Shown: positions 30,476 to 40,836 of the stretch, one piece after another
Numbering within the stretch: position 1 is the first letter of the stretch
Layout: every line of letters begins with the position of its first letter
Assembly: GCA_013306675.1 (NCBI GenBank)
Contig: JABLUY010000015.1
Location: forward strand, 124,001 to 188,000
DNA length: 64,000 nt
Direction: 5' to 3'
Source: Thraustochytrium sp. TN22
Taxonomy: Eukaryota > Sar > Bigyra > Thraustochytrida > Thraustochytriidae
Notes under the pieces: generated by a model
The model's database searches: none
What the model saw: the letters and a program-made list of their open reading frames with translations, nothing else
Told to the model about the DNA's origin: nothing
Translations under genes and position numbers: made by a program

Positions 30476-33400
30476 CTACGGATCGCCGAGGATGACATCC
30501 GAGACAGGCGCAATTGCATAAAAGTAGCCAAACTCGTCGCCGTTGCGCTTGTAGCGGTATGCAAAACCGCCGTTGCGGTTGCGAATGGACGATGGGAGGA
30601 CCTCTTCATCGCTGAAGATGTAGCAAAAGTCCACATAAGCCCCGGTGGGAATGATATGCTTCATGGTGACGTCGTGCCAGCGACCTTCCTCTTGGAGCTT
30701 CTTGACAGAGGTATCCGGGATCCTGTACGGGCCGTTGAAGCTCAGGGCAGTGCCCACTGTGAGTGCCGAGGCGGCGACGAAGTGGCCATCCTCATCGAAG
30801 TACATTAGCCCCCCAAAGTGCAGGAACCGCATGGCGACATCCGCGTAGCGCTGATTCTCGAAGAAGTTGAGCTTGTCGAGGTCGAGGTCCTCGATCGGGT
30901 ACGCCCAGCAGTAGAAGCGGGCATCAGGGGGAATGAAGAGGTGGCGCTGAATCTCATGCCGGACCTTCATGTCGGTGGTGAGGGTTATCGGGCTAAGCTT
31001 GGTGATCTTGCCATTCAGCGCCCGGAGCTTGGAATCCTGCTTTCGACCGCACGCGGTCTCCAGCTCGCGAGGTGCCAGGAAGGCATATTCGAGCAAATGG
31101 AAGTCGAGCCGCACGCTCAGAGCGCGTGTCGACATGATACCAAAGGGCTGCAGAGCTACGTTGGGCAGCCAGTCGGCCTCCGTGGTGCTGGAAAGGTCCG
31201 AAGGCGGGTCAAGCTCGCGCGGCAGCCCGGAGTTCGTTCCGATCAGTTGCTGAAGTGCGTTGACGCACAAGTAGCCCTTGGCGAGCTCTTTGTCCCCAAC
31301 GAGAGCGTCCCATTCCCTGCGAAAGGCATCCTTCATCGTAGCTCGAAAGAGCGCGCGACGAACGAAGTCGAGAAGGGCGACAATAGCACCTAAGATCTCC
31401 GTGGAGCGCGCAACGTTGAAGGTGAGGTTGAGATGGCCAACGTTTTCGGCTAGCGCTTGGTGCACTGCCACGACGTGCTCCTCGATAAACCTGTGGATGC
31501 GGTGGTGGACCTGAATGGTCCACGGCATGGGCGTTGTTGCGACCTGACTCGGGCTCTGGTCCACCTCCATTGGGTCCACGCCCTTTGCGACGTGGCGCGC
31601 TCCTACGCTCCTCTCTGCCGCAGAAATGTACGTTTCGCACCTGACCATGTTCTCAACATCTTTTGAGTCGCGGTACGCATCAAGCTGCCGCCCGAGTTGC
31701 TCCACGTAGAAGATGGCCAGCTGCTGCGGGTCGTCGATCTGGATCGCGCGGACGTCCGGAAGGGCACGCCAGAGGTCGTTGGTGTCCGCCCACTTGATCT
31801 TGGTGCCGCCGAGGCCCAGCACCTCGAGGGAGTTGCCGTAATCGGCGAGTGCGCTCACCTCTCCCACCTTGGTAGCGCTGGTAATGCGCAGGGAACGCAG
31901 ATGCTGACGATGCTCCATGAGCAGATTCAGCCGCTCGTCGTCGAGAAATTCCAGACCTGAGAGCTCGAGCTCGCGCATGTATGGGCTCATGTACCTGCAG
32001 AATTCCTTCCAGTGCTCAACTTCTTTGAACGTGACCCTGAGGTTGTTGATCTTGAGCTTGCGAAGTGTGGGTCCACAATTGCGCAGCAGCTCAACCAGGT
32101 CCGTCCCATCGTACCTGGTCGATGACAGCATGTGCTTCAAATTGAGGTTGAGCACATTCTCGCGGTACAGCAGGTCCATGTTCATGTACAGCTCGCGCAG
32201 GATGTGGCACTTGTCGCCAATGAGCTCGAGCGAACGCGGTGTCAGTTGGGGGAGGTTGCAAATGCTCAGCCGCACCAGGTTCCGGCCGCAGGCGTCCGCG
32301 ACATGATTGATGCCTTCGTCCGTGACTTCCAGGCAGCTGTCCAGCGTCACGGACTTGAGCGAGACACAGCGCTCGGTGGCCAGGTGCTGGAGTCCGAAGT
32401 CTGTGATCTTGACGCAGAAGTTGAGGTTGAGCTGCTGAATGTTGGGGCAGGCCTGAGCTATCAGCTTGATGACGTTGTCATCCACGGTGATGCAGTCTGC
32501 AAGCTCGAGCATGCGGATGTCGATAAACATACGGCTGTAGTCCATGCGACCAAGCGCGTAGTCCATGCCGGAGGAGAGTCTGTGCAATTTGGACAGGCGG
32601 CCCGGGAGGGACGACGAGCAGCACAGCGCGGCCAGCGCACCAACGCGAGTGCGAACGACGGGAAGCGGGTCGCCTGGCTCGATGAGCGAGGGTAGCATGG
32701 ACTCTCGAAAGCGTTGGTACAGCTCCGAGGCCTTGCCCCACATGTTGCGGCTCGCCCACTTGAGGTCCGGGTCAGACCACTCGAAGAAGGACACCAGCGC
32801 GGCCTTGACGGTGACGCGACCGCGGATGCGCGCAATGTCACGGCGAAGGGCGCTGGACGCGACAGGACTGTCGCCCTGAAGAGGCTCAGGACCCGACAAG
32901 TCATCGTTGCTGGCGATGCCGTGGCGGCCATTGCCGGCGCTGCCTGGCTCCTCCGTTTCACGCTCGAGAGAACGGATGTTGTCGTCCTCAGTCGGGTCCA
33001 GCACGAGCTGGCGCAGGTAGATGAGGTTGCGAAGAAGCGGGATCTCGCGGCGCAGGTTGTAAGCCTCTAAAAGCCACCGAACCAGGGCCACCAGCGAGGT
33101 GCCCAGGGCGAGCCAGTAGATGAGGCCGAAATTGCCGTCCACGACGTACAACAAGTAGAGGATCTCCACAATGATCTGCGGAATGTCCTGCATGAGCATA
33201 ATGGCGGCCGTGCTGACTGCCATCTTGGCCGCGTTGTAGTCGGCCTTGGCCTGTGACGCGATGGTGTCCTTGATGAAACTGCCCCCCGAGTCACCGATCG
33301 TGTTTTGGTTCAGAGTCTCCTCGTTTTTGAAAGAGCTCTTGATGTAGTCTTCGAAGCCCGTGTTGGGCTCGATCAGGCCCACGCAGACGCCAATGAAGTA

Positions 33401-34288
33401 CTTGCGCACGCGCCGAGGGTCGTGCCAGTTGACCTGCTGCGCGCTCCAAAGCCCGATCAGCAGGCGCCCCGTAAAGGTGAAAGTCATGGCGACCACGGAG
33501 ATCCAGAACAGCAGCGCCCAGTCGTGGTGCGCGTCCGAGCCATACACCAGAGGCTGCAGGCTGTAGTGAATGAAGATGAGGTCCGTCACCAGGTTGGCAA
33601 CCTCCACGCTCGTTTCCAGGCTCGCTCCGTAGCGGCGCTGCCGGGCCTTCTTCACAAAGGCATGCGGCAGTACGTACTTGCGTGGTCCGCCGCCCTCCAG
33701 CGAGATGCGCTTCTCAGCCCGCCCAGGGAAGAGCGTGTCATGGACGGACCGCGCGATCCCTGCGATGCCCTGGCGCAGAGACCAAGCTTGGTTCACTTTG
33801 CCTGGATTCGCAAGGCGCTCGTGCGCACTCGTGTGGAACTCGCGCAAGAACTCCATCCTGGTCAGTAACATGGATGACACCTGGAGCAGGTCCTCTAGGT
33901 CGCCCAGAAAGACCTCAGCCATGCGCGTGTCCATGAAGCGCGGGCCAAGAAGGCCCGACCCCTTCGGCGACTCAAACGACGTGTAGTAATCCAGGTTGGC
34001 CAGCCGCTGACTCACGTCGGCAAGGGCTTCCACGAGTTCCGGGTCGTAGATGTACTCGCCGGCTTCCATCGCCTTGACGTGCTCGTGCGAGAACCCCACG
34101 CGCCGCCGCACGGGCTCCGCCACGTCAGCCGCCTCCACATCTCTCTCCGGCAGCAGCGTATAGCGCCGCGAGGAGTGCAGCAGGTCATGCAGCCGCTGCT
34201 CCGTCTTGTGCGCCTGCCGCTCCACGCTCTCCTTCTCGTGCTGGTCAGCTTTCACGCGCAGGAAGCTGTCCTCCCGCCGCAGCACCAT
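30476..34288 (-). CDS. Multi-pass membrane LRR protein, tandem copy 2
   Basis: 1270 residues from the ATG at 34288 (MVLRRED, A at -3). The frame continues upstream to another ATG at 34495, but that extension is Arg/Gly-rich and is not in frame in the sister gene. Layout: a ~200-residue N-terminal cytosolic region; about four hydrophobic helices at ~210-430 (FWISVVAMTFTFTGRLLIGL; IMLMQDIPQIIVEILYLLYV; YWLALGTSLVALVRWLL), distantly reminiscent of XK-related proteins; a short helical linker; AMN1/F-box-type leucine-rich repeats at ~580-870 (ACPNIQQLNLNFCVKITDFG, CVSLKSVTLDSCLEVTDEGI); then a ~400-residue C-terminal domain I do not recognise, ending PVSDVILGDP. It nearly duplicates the gene at 35377-39198, same strand. 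LRRs suggest protein recognition; function unknown. Confidence 0.85.
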   Translation of the reverse strand: MVLRREDSFLRVKADQHEKESVERQAHKTEQRLHDLLHSSRRYTLLPERDVEAADVAEPVRRRVGFSHEHVKAMEAGEYIYDPELVEALADVSQRLANLDYYTSFESPKGSGLLGPRFMDTRMAEVFLGDLEDLLQVSSMLLTRMEFLREFHTSAHERLANPGKVNQAWSLRQGIAGIARSVHDTLFPGRAEKRISLEGGGPRKYVLPHAFVKKARQRRYGASLETSVEVANLVTDLIFIHYSLQPLVYGSDAHHDWALLFWISVVAMTFTFTGRLLIGLWSAQQVNWHDPRRVRKYFIGVCVGLIEPNTGFEDYIKSSFKNEETLNQNTIGDSGGSFIKDTIASQAKADYNAAKMAVSTAAIMLMQDIPQIIVEILYLLYVVDGNFGLIYWLALGTSLVALVRWLLEAYNLRREIPLLRNLIYLRQLVLDPTEDDNIRSLERETEEPGSAGNGRHGIASNDDLSGPEPLQGDSPVASSALRRDIARIRGRVTVKAALVSFFEWSDPDLKWASRNMWGKASELYQRFRESMLPSLIEPGDPLPVVRTRVGALAALCCSSSLPGRLSKLHRLSSGMDYALGRMDYSRMFIDIRMLELADCITVDDNVIKLIAQACPNIQQLNLNFCVKITDFGLQHLATERCVSLKSVTLDSCLEVTDEGINHVADACGRNLVRLSICNLPQLTPRSLELIGDKCHILRELYMNMDLLYRENVLNLNLKHMLSSTRYDGTDLVELLRNCGPTLRKLKINNLRVTFKEVEHWKEFCRYMSPYMRELELSGLEFLDDERLNLLMEHRQHLRSLRITSATKVGEVSALADYGNSLEVLGLGGTKIKWADTNDLWRALPDVRAIQIDDPQQLAIFYVEQLGRQLDAYRDSKDVENMVRCETYISAAERSVGARHVAKGVDPMEVDQSPSQVATTPMPWTIQVHHRIHRFIEEHVVAVHQALAENVGHLNLTFNVARSTEILGAIVALLDFVRRALFRATMKDAFRREWDALVGDKELAKGYLCVNALQQLIGTNSGLPRELDPPSDLSSTTEADWLPNVALQPFGIMSTRALSVRLDFHLLEYAFLAPRELETACGRKQDSKLRALNGKITKLSPITLTTDMKVRHEIQRHLFIPPDARFYCWAYPIEDLDLDKLNFFENQRYADVAMRFLHFGGLMYFDEDGHFVAASALTVGTALSFNGPYRIPDTSVKKLQEEGRWHDVTMKHIIPTGAYVDFCYIFSDEEVLPSSIRNRNGGFAYRYKRNGDEFGYFYAIAPVSDVILGDP

Positions 34289-35376
34289 CCTGCCACCGCG
34301 CCCGCGCCCCGCGTCCCGCGCCCCACGCCTCCGGCGCCTTCGGCTTTGCCCGCCGTTCTCGCTCTGCTGATCGTCCGCCAGCGCCCCCCCCCGGCCCGCG
34401 AGCGCGCCGCCGCGGCCACGAGGTCCAGCGTCTGGCGGGCCGCTGGCTCGGCTGGCTCGTGACTCGTCCACGAGCTTTTCTTCGTGCAAGCGCATGTGCA
34501 CAGTAAGTGACTTGAGTAAGTAAGTAAAAAAAGCTTAGCTCCGCGCTTAGCCCAGTTGTGATGATGGTGCCAGTGGTGTCCGAGTCCTGGTTTCCTCTCT
34601 AGCTAGAGCTAGTCATTGTCAGCAGGCTCGCTTGGCTCGGCGTCCCTCGCAGACCCTCGCTCAGCTCTCGTCACTGCACCACGGGCTACGGCTCACCATG
34701 TAGCACCCCCAAATCATGGCCGGATGGCGCCGCGTGTGTCATGCGGCCTGTGCCGCCGTGGCACCGCCACGCTGCGTTAGCAGCTTGACAGTGATTGGTG
34801 AGTGCAGGCTGTGACCGTGGCGCCTGCAGCTGCACCCCAGCCCAGCCCAGCCCAGCCGCGCCCAGCCTCCCCAGGCTCCCCAGCCTGAGGACCGGACAGT
34901 TCGGGTGCTCGCTTCTGTTCCGGCTACCCCCAACTTGGAAGAAAGGCTACAACCAGTCGGATCCTGCACGCATAGACGACAAGTGGAGACAAGTGCAAGA
35001 CAAGTGGGAAAAGTCGGAAAGAGGACGGAAAAAGGCAGAAAGAAGGCCCCGTGGCGCCAAGTCGGAGGTAGCGCACGGCGTGGTCGCTCAGCAGCAGAGG
35101 AGGGAGGGCGGCCAGCGCGAGCGGCTGGGCGCAGCCTCTCTCTCTCTCTCCTGAGCACAGCTCCCTCTGTGCAGGCGACAGCCGTGCGCATACCCCCGCC
35201 CAAGGGGAAACACCCCAAAGGCAAGGCAGTCACCAGATTCTGTCCCTTGTGGGAATAGGCTACGTGTCCTGCCTCCTCCGCTTTTCAGGATTCGTTCCTC
35301 CCGATTTGGGAGGACGAAGTTGGGGTGGGATACCGGAACCAACTACTGTTCGCACTTACTGTTAGTTAGGACTAAG
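34289..35376. other. Spacer between the tandem LRR genes
   Basis: About 1.1 kb: leader/promoter of copy 2 and 3' flank of copy 1. The stretch 34588-34690 is similar to 39497-39592 upstream of the sister gene (shared ctcggcgtccctcgc and gaccctcgctca blocks), so promoter sequence was included in the duplication. A CT-dinucleotide run lies at 35138-35152. No separate gene is seen. Confidence 0.65.
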
Positions 35377-38300
35377 TCAGTCGCCGAGGATGACATCCGA
35401 GACAGGCGCAATTGCATAAAAGTAGCCCCACTCGTCGCCATTGCGCATCTTGTAGCGGTATGCAAAACCGCCGTTGCGGTTGGGAATGGACGATGGGAGG
35501 ACCTCTTCATCGCTGAAGATGTAGCAAAAGTTCATGTCACTAGCCCCGGTGGGAATGAGGTTCTTGATGGTGACGTCGTGCCAGCGACCTTCCTCTTCGA
35601 GCTTCTTGACAGAGGTATCCGGGATCCTGTACGGGCCGTTGAAGCTGAGGGCAGTGCCCACTGTGAGTGCCGAGGCGGCTACGAAGTGGCCATCCTCATC
35701 GAAGTACATGTAGCCCCCAAAGTGCAGGAACCGCATGGCGACATCCGCGTAGCGCTGATTCTCGAAGAAGTTGAGCTCGTCGAGGTCGAGGTCCTCGATC
35801 GGGTACGCCCAGCAGTAGAAGCGGGCATCAGGGGGAATGAAGAGGTGGCGCTGAATGTCATGCCGGACCTTCATGTCGGTGCCGAGGGTTATCGGGCTAA
35901 GCTTGGTGATCTTGCCATTCAGCGCCCGTAGCTTGGAATTCTCCTTTCGACCGCACGCGGTCTCCAGCTCGCGAGGTGCCAGGAAGGCATATTCGAGCAA
36001 ATGGAAGTCGAGCCGCACGCTCAGAGCGCGTGTCGACATGATACCAAAGGGCTGCAGAGCTACGTTGGGCAGCCAGTCGGCCTCCGTGGTGCTGGAAAGG
36101 TCCGAAGGCGGGTCAAGCTCGCGCGGCAGCCCGGAGTTCGTTCTGATCAGTTGCTGGAGTGCGTTGACGCACAAGTAGCCCTTGGCGAGCTCTTTGTCCC
36201 CAACGACACCGTCCCATTCCCTGCGAAAGGCATCCTTCATCCTAGCTCGAAAGAGCGCGCGACGAACGAAGTCGAGAAGGGCGACAATAGCACCTAGGAT
36301 CTCCGTGGAGCGCGCAACGTTGAAGGTGAGGTTGAGATAGCCAACGTTTTCGGCTAGCGCTTGGTGCACTGCCTCGACGTGCTCCTCGATAAACCTGTGG
36401 ATGCGGTGGTGGACCTGAATGGTCCACGGCATGGGCGTTGTTGCGACCTGACTCGGGCTCTGGTCCACCTCCATTGGGTCCACGCCCTTTGCGACGTGGC
36501 GCGCTCCTACGCTCCTCTCTGCCGCAGACATGTACGTTTCGCACCTGACCATGCTCTCAACATCTTTTGAGGCGCGGTACGCATCAAGCTGCCGCCCGAG
36601 TTGCTCCACGTAGAAGATGGCCAGCTGCTGCGGGTCGTCGATCTGGATCGCGCGGACGTCCGGAAGGGCACGCCAGAGGTCGTTGGTATCCGCCCACTTG
36701 ATCTTGGTGCCGCCGAGGCCCAGCACCTCGAGGGAGTTGCCGTAATCGGCGAGTGCGCTCACCTTTTCCACATTGGTAGCGCTGGTAATGCGCAGGGAAC
36801 GCAGATGCTGACGATGCTCCATGAGCAAATTCAGCCGCTCGTCGTCGAGGTTTGCCAGACCTGAGAGCGAGAGCTCGCGCATGTATGGGCTCATGTACCT
36901 GCAGAATTCCTTCCAGTGCTCAACTTCTTTGAACGTGACCTGGAGGTTGTTGATCTTGAGCTTGCGAAGTGTTGGTCCACACTTGCGCAGCAGCTCAACC
37001 AGGTTCGTCCCATCGTACCTGGTCGATGACAGCCTGTGCTTCGAATTGAGTTTGAGCAGATTTTCGCGGTACAGCAGGTCCATGTTCATGTACAGCTCGC
37101 GCAGGATGTGGCACTTGTCGCCGATGAGCTCGAGCGAACGCGGTGTCAGTTGGGGGAGGTTGCAAATGCTCAGCCGCACCAGGTTCCGGCCGCAGGCGTC
37201 CGCGACATGTTCGATGCCCACGTCCGTGACTTCCAGGCAGTTGTCCAGCGTCACGGACTTGAGCGAAACACAGCGCTCGGTGGCCAGGTGCTGGAGTCCG
37301 AAGTCTGTGATCTTGACGCAGAAGCTGAGGTTGAGCTGCTGAATGTTGGGGCAGGCCTGAGCTATCAGCCTGATGACGTTGTCATCCACGGTGATGCAGT
37401 CGGCAAGCTCGAGCATGCGGATGTCGAGAAACATACGGCTGTAGTCCATGCGACCGAGTGCGTAGTCCATGCCGGAGGAGAGTCTGTGCAATTTGGACAG
37501 GCGGCCCGGGAGGGACGACGAGCAGCACAGCGCGGCCAGCGCACCAACGCGAGTGCCGACGACGGGAAGCGGGTCGCCTGGCTCGATGAGCGAGGGCAGC
37601 ATGGACTCTCGAAAGCGTTTGTACAGCTCCGAAGCCTTGCCCCACATGTTGCGGCTCGCCCACTTGAGTTCCGGGTCGGACCACTCGAAGAAGGACACCA
37701 GCGCGGCCTTGACGGTGACGCGACCGCGGATGCGCGCAATGTCACGGCGAAGGGCGCTGGACGCGACAGGACTGTCGCCCTGAAGAGGCTCAGGACCCGA
37801 CAAGTCAAAGTCATCGTGGCCGGCGATGCCGCGGCCGCCATTGCCGGTGCCGCCGTGCTCCTCCTTTTCACGCTCGAGAGACCGGATGTTGTCGTCCTCA
37901 GTCGGGTCCAGCACGAGCTGGCGCAGGTAGATGAGGTTGCGAAGAAGCGGGATCTCGCGGCGCAGGTTGTGAGCCTCGAAGAACTGCCGAATCAGGGCCA
38001 CCAGCGAGGTGCCCAGGGCGAGCCAGTAGACGAGGTCAAAATTGCCGTCCACAACGTACGACAGGTAGAGGATCTCCACAATGATCTGCGGAATGTCCTG
38101 CACGAGCATAACGGCGGCCGTGCTGACTGCCATCTTGGCCGCGTTGTAGTCGGCCTTGGCCTGTGTCGCGATGGTGTCCTTGATGAAACTACCCCCCGAG
38201 TCACCGATCGTGTTTTGGTTCAGAGTCTCCTCGTCCTTGAAAGAGCTCTTGATGTAGTCTTCGAAGCCCGTGTTGGGCTCGATCAGGCCCACGCAGACGC

Positions 38301-39198
38301 CAATGAAGTACTTGCGCACGCGCCGAGGGTCGTGCCAGTCGACCTGCGGCGCGCTCCAGAGCCCGATCAGCAGGCGGCCCAAAAAGGTGAAAGCCATGGC
38401 GACCACGGAGATCCAGAACAGCAGCGCCCAGTCGTGGTGCGCGTCCGAGCCATACACCAGAGGCTGCAGGCTGTAGTGAATGAAGATGAGGTCCGTCACC
38501 AGGTTGGCAATCTCCACGCTCGTTTCAAAGCTCGCACCGTAGCTGCGCTGCCGGGCCTCCTTCTCAACTGCATGCGGCAGCACGTACTGGCGTGGTCCGC
38601 CGCCCTCCAGCGCGATGCGCTTCTCAGCCCGCCCAGGGAAGAGCGTGTCATGGACGGACCGCGCGATCCCTGCGATGCCCCGACGCAGAGTCCAAGCTTG
38701 GTTCTCCTTGCATGGATACGCGAGGCGCTCGTGCGCACTCGTGTGGAACTCGCGCAAGAACTCCATCTTGGTCAGCAACAAGGACGACACCTGGAGCAGG
38801 TCCTCTAGGTCGCCCAGAAAGACCTCAGCCATGCGCGTGTCCATGAAGCGCGGGCCAAGAAGGCCCGACCCCTTCGGCGACTCAAATGTCGTGTAGTAGT
38901 CCAGGTTGGCCAGCCGCTGACTCACGTCGGCAAGGGCCTCCACGAGTTCCGGGTCGTAGATGTACTCGCCGGCTTCCATCGCCTTGACGTGCTCGTGCGA
39001 GAACCCCACACGCCGCCCCACGGGCTCCGCCACGTCAGCCGCCTCCACATCTCTCTCCGGCAGCAGCGTATAGCGCCGCGGGGAGTGCAGCAGGTCATGC
39101 AGCCGCTGCTCCGTCTTGTGCGCCTGCCGCTCCACGCTCTCCTGCTCGGTCGGTTTAGCTTCCCTGTGCAGGAAGCTCTCCTCCCGCCGCAGCACCAT
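35377..39198 (-). CDS. Multi-pass membrane LRR protein, tandem copy 1
   Basis: 1273 residues from the ATG at 39198 (MVLRREESF, A at -3); upstream in frame there is no usable start. Same architecture as the copy at 30476-34288: N-terminal soluble region, about four membrane helices at ~210-430, AMN1/F-box-type LRRs at ~580-870 and an unrecognised C-terminal domain with FYCWAYPIEDLDLDELNFFE. By eye the two proteins are around 95% identical. Differences are mostly conservative substitutions plus small in-frame indels (for example two extra residues before LSGPEPL and altered residues around MNFCYIFSDEE). Since all indels keep the frame, both copies look functional. The spacing between equivalent points is about 4.9 kb. 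Confidence 0.85.
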   Translation of the reverse strand: MVLRREESFLHREAKPTEQESVERQAHKTEQRLHDLLHSPRRYTLLPERDVEAADVAEPVGRRVGFSHEHVKAMEAGEYIYDPELVEALADVSQRLANLDYYTTFESPKGSGLLGPRFMDTRMAEVFLGDLEDLLQVSSLLLTKMEFLREFHTSAHERLAYPCKENQAWTLRRGIAGIARSVHDTLFPGRAEKRIALEGGGPRQYVLPHAVEKEARQRSYGASFETSVEIANLVTDLIFIHYSLQPLVYGSDAHHDWALLFWISVVAMAFTFLGRLLIGLWSAPQVDWHDPRRVRKYFIGVCVGLIEPNTGFEDYIKSSFKDEETLNQNTIGDSGGSFIKDTIATQAKADYNAAKMAVSTAAVMLVQDIPQIIVEILYLSYVVDGNFDLVYWLALGTSLVALIRQFFEAHNLRREIPLLRNLIYLRQLVLDPTEDDNIRSLEREKEEHGGTGNGGRGIAGHDDFDLSGPEPLQGDSPVASSALRRDIARIRGRVTVKAALVSFFEWSDPELKWASRNMWGKASELYKRFRESMLPSLIEPGDPLPVVGTRVGALAALCCSSSLPGRLSKLHRLSSGMDYALGRMDYSRMFLDIRMLELADCITVDDNVIRLIAQACPNIQQLNLSFCVKITDFGLQHLATERCVSLKSVTLDNCLEVTDVGIEHVADACGRNLVRLSICNLPQLTPRSLELIGDKCHILRELYMNMDLLYRENLLKLNSKHRLSSTRYDGTNLVELLRKCGPTLRKLKINNLQVTFKEVEHWKEFCRYMSPYMRELSLSGLANLDDERLNLLMEHRQHLRSLRITSATNVEKVSALADYGNSLEVLGLGGTKIKWADTNDLWRALPDVRAIQIDDPQQLAIFYVEQLGRQLDAYRASKDVESMVRCETYMSAAERSVGARHVAKGVDPMEVDQSPSQVATTPMPWTIQVHHRIHRFIEEHVEAVHQALAENVGYLNLTFNVARSTEILGAIVALLDFVRRALFRARMKDAFRREWDGVVGDKELAKGYLCVNALQQLIRTNSGLPRELDPPSDLSSTTEADWLPNVALQPFGIMSTRALSVRLDFHLLEYAFLAPRELETACGRKENSKLRALNGKITKLSPITLGTDMKVRHDIQRHLFIPPDARFYCWAYPIEDLDLDELNFFENQRYADVAMRFLHFGGYMYFDEDGHFVAASALTVGTALSFNGPYRIPDTSVKKLEEEGRWHDVTIKNLIPTGASDMNFCYIFSDEEVLPSSIPNRNGGFAYRYKMRNGDEWGYFYAIAPVSDVILGD

Positions 39199-40468
39199 CC
39201 TGCCGCCGCGCCCGCGCCCGCGCCCCGCGCCCCGCGCCTCCGGCGCCTTCGGCTTTACGCCCGCCGTTCTCGCTCTGCTGATCGGCCGCCAGCGCCCCTC
39301 GCCCGGCCCGCGAGCGCGCTGCCGCGAGGTCCAGCTTCCGCCGGGCCGCCGGCGCGTCCACCTACACAGGCTGCACTGCAGGGCTGAGCGCGCGCGTGTA
39401 GGTGTGCGCGACTATAAGTAAGTGCTAGACGCTAGCTAGGGCCCAGAGCTTGGAGTCCGGGCTTGGCCTACCTACAAGCTAATTGTTGATTGGTGGTACC
39501 TCTCTCTGACACTGTCAGCAACCTCGGCGTCCCTCGCCCGAGGCGCTCGCCGACCCTCGCTCAACTCGTCACCACGGGCCGTGGCACTGCCACCACGCTG
39601 CAGCTTGAGAGGCACCGTAGCTTGGGCAGCTTGACTTGGGCGCAAGAAGCGGTGCACGGTGCACACTGCTGCACGCTTTTTCTGAGGCTTTTTATGCACA
39701 CATCGCATCACATCGGCTGCACTTGCGTTCTGGTCGGGTCTGGCAACTAGACGACTGACTGCACGCGCTGCGCGCCGGCTACCGGCGGCTACCGGACCCA
39801 CCACCCCGCCAATGATGCCGCCGCCATCACTGTCAACGTTGCACGGTTCCTCTGGCGGCTTGGAGAGCGACAAGGGGCGGCTGGTACAACCACGCAGGGG
39901 CAACCGTGCAGTGGCGGCTTGGCTTGCAGTGGAGAGCGACAGGCGGCCAGCTCATCAGCTGGTATTTACCTTCTTTGACACAAAGCGTAGCGCCGCGCCG
40001 CGCCGCCTGGCGGCCCGCCACCGACCACCGCCATTGCTGCCGACCACGACAACCTTATGGCGCTGCGTGACGGAGTTCTCGAGGGCCCCACTGGCCAAAC
40101 TGGGCGCACGCTGGCGCGCGCTGGCGCGCGCTGGCCCGCACGGGCTCAAACTGGCCTACACGCGCCTGCACCGGCCCCAGGCCGCTGCAGGCCGCTGCAG
40201 GCGCTGCAGGAGGGCCCTGCAGTGCAGGCAGCAGGCCCCTGCAGCCACTGCACGCCGTTCTCGACGCGGGATGCTTCAATTGAAGCCTCTGAGTCTGAGT
40301 CTGAGTCTGCGCGGCCCGCGCTCGCCGCCGACTCGCACTCGGACGACGCGCTCCGTTCTCGATCCACAGCGAACAGCGAACGGGCGACAGAGAACAGAGA
40401 ACGGCGGAAATCCCTTTGGTCGGCCTTGGGCGTCGCAGGCGCAGGCGTCGCCGGCGTGGTGCTCGATC

Positions 40469-40502
<34 letters not shown>

Positions 40503-40524
40503 GGCGGCGGCGGCGGCGGCGGCG
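39199..40524. other. Intergenic region between LRR copy 1 and the RRM gene
   Basis: Divergent promoters. It holds the sister of the 34588-34690 block (39497-39592). At 39836-39935 cggctgg/ttgcac words recur, and several gcaggccgctgcagg palindromic words lie at 40180-40245. The RRM frame is open upstream from 40057, but this part is low-complexity and I treat it as leader. No gene is recognised. Confidence 0.55.
40467..40524. repeat. CGG repeat abutting the RRM gene start codon
   Basis: About 18 ggc/cgg triplets in two near-perfect runs, ending directly at the ATG at 40525. If transcribed, it is a CGG-repeat 5' leader; if the upstream frame is used, it codes Gly then Ala runs. Confidence 0.85.
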
Positions 40525-40836
40525 ATGAGCGGCGGCGGCGGCGCTGCGGCGGGCGGCGCTGCGGCGGGCGGGCGCGCGGCGCGCAGCGTGTGCGTGCGCG
40601 GACTGCCAGAGTCGGCGACGGAGGCGCTCATCAGGGCGCTCTTCGTGCCCTTCGGCCAGGTGGTGGCGGCCTCGGTGCGCGGGCGCGGCGCGCGCGAGGC
40701 ACTGGTTACCATGGCGGAGGCGGAGGACGCCGACGCGGCATGCGACAACCTGCACCAGTCGGAGATCTTTGGCTCGGTCATTCGTGTTACGGAGGCCTCT
40801 GAGGAGGACCTGGCGCTCTTTGGCGCCGCGCGCTGA
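40525..40836 (+). CDS. Small single-RRM RNA-binding protein
   Basis: 103 residues from the ATG at 40525 (G at -3). A Gly/Ala leader is followed by one RNA-recognition motif over residues ~25-95: SVCVRGLPESATEALIRALF (RNP2 position), then EALVTMAEAEDADAACDNLH and FGSVIRVTEA at the end. The ending resembles the RRM of cyclophilin PPIE (DNMNESELFGRTIRV), but no cyclophilin domain follows before the stop. RNP1 is degenerate (GAREALVTM, lacking the usual GFAFVxF aromatics), so canonical RNA stacking may be weak. It could work as a spliceosomal or protein-binding RRM. RRM fold likely; specific role unknown. Confidence 0.75.
   Translation: MSGGGGAAAGGAAAGGRAARSVCVRGLPESATEALIRALFVPFGQVVAASVRGRGAREALVTMAEAEDADAACDNLHQSEIFGSVIRVTEASEEDLALFGAAR

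Noticed and set aside
37036-38808. Long + strand ORF of 590 codons opposite the LRR membrane-protein gene
   Set aside because: It is the antisense shadow of the conserved minus-strand gene; an antisense frame in the sister gene is broken up, and it has no recognisable domain.
40057-40524. N-terminal extension of the RRM gene (156 extra codons)
   Set aside because: The frame is open, but the added sequence is low-complexity and encoded by CGG and CTGCAGG repeats; the ATG at 40525 has a purine at -3 and leads straight into the RRM.
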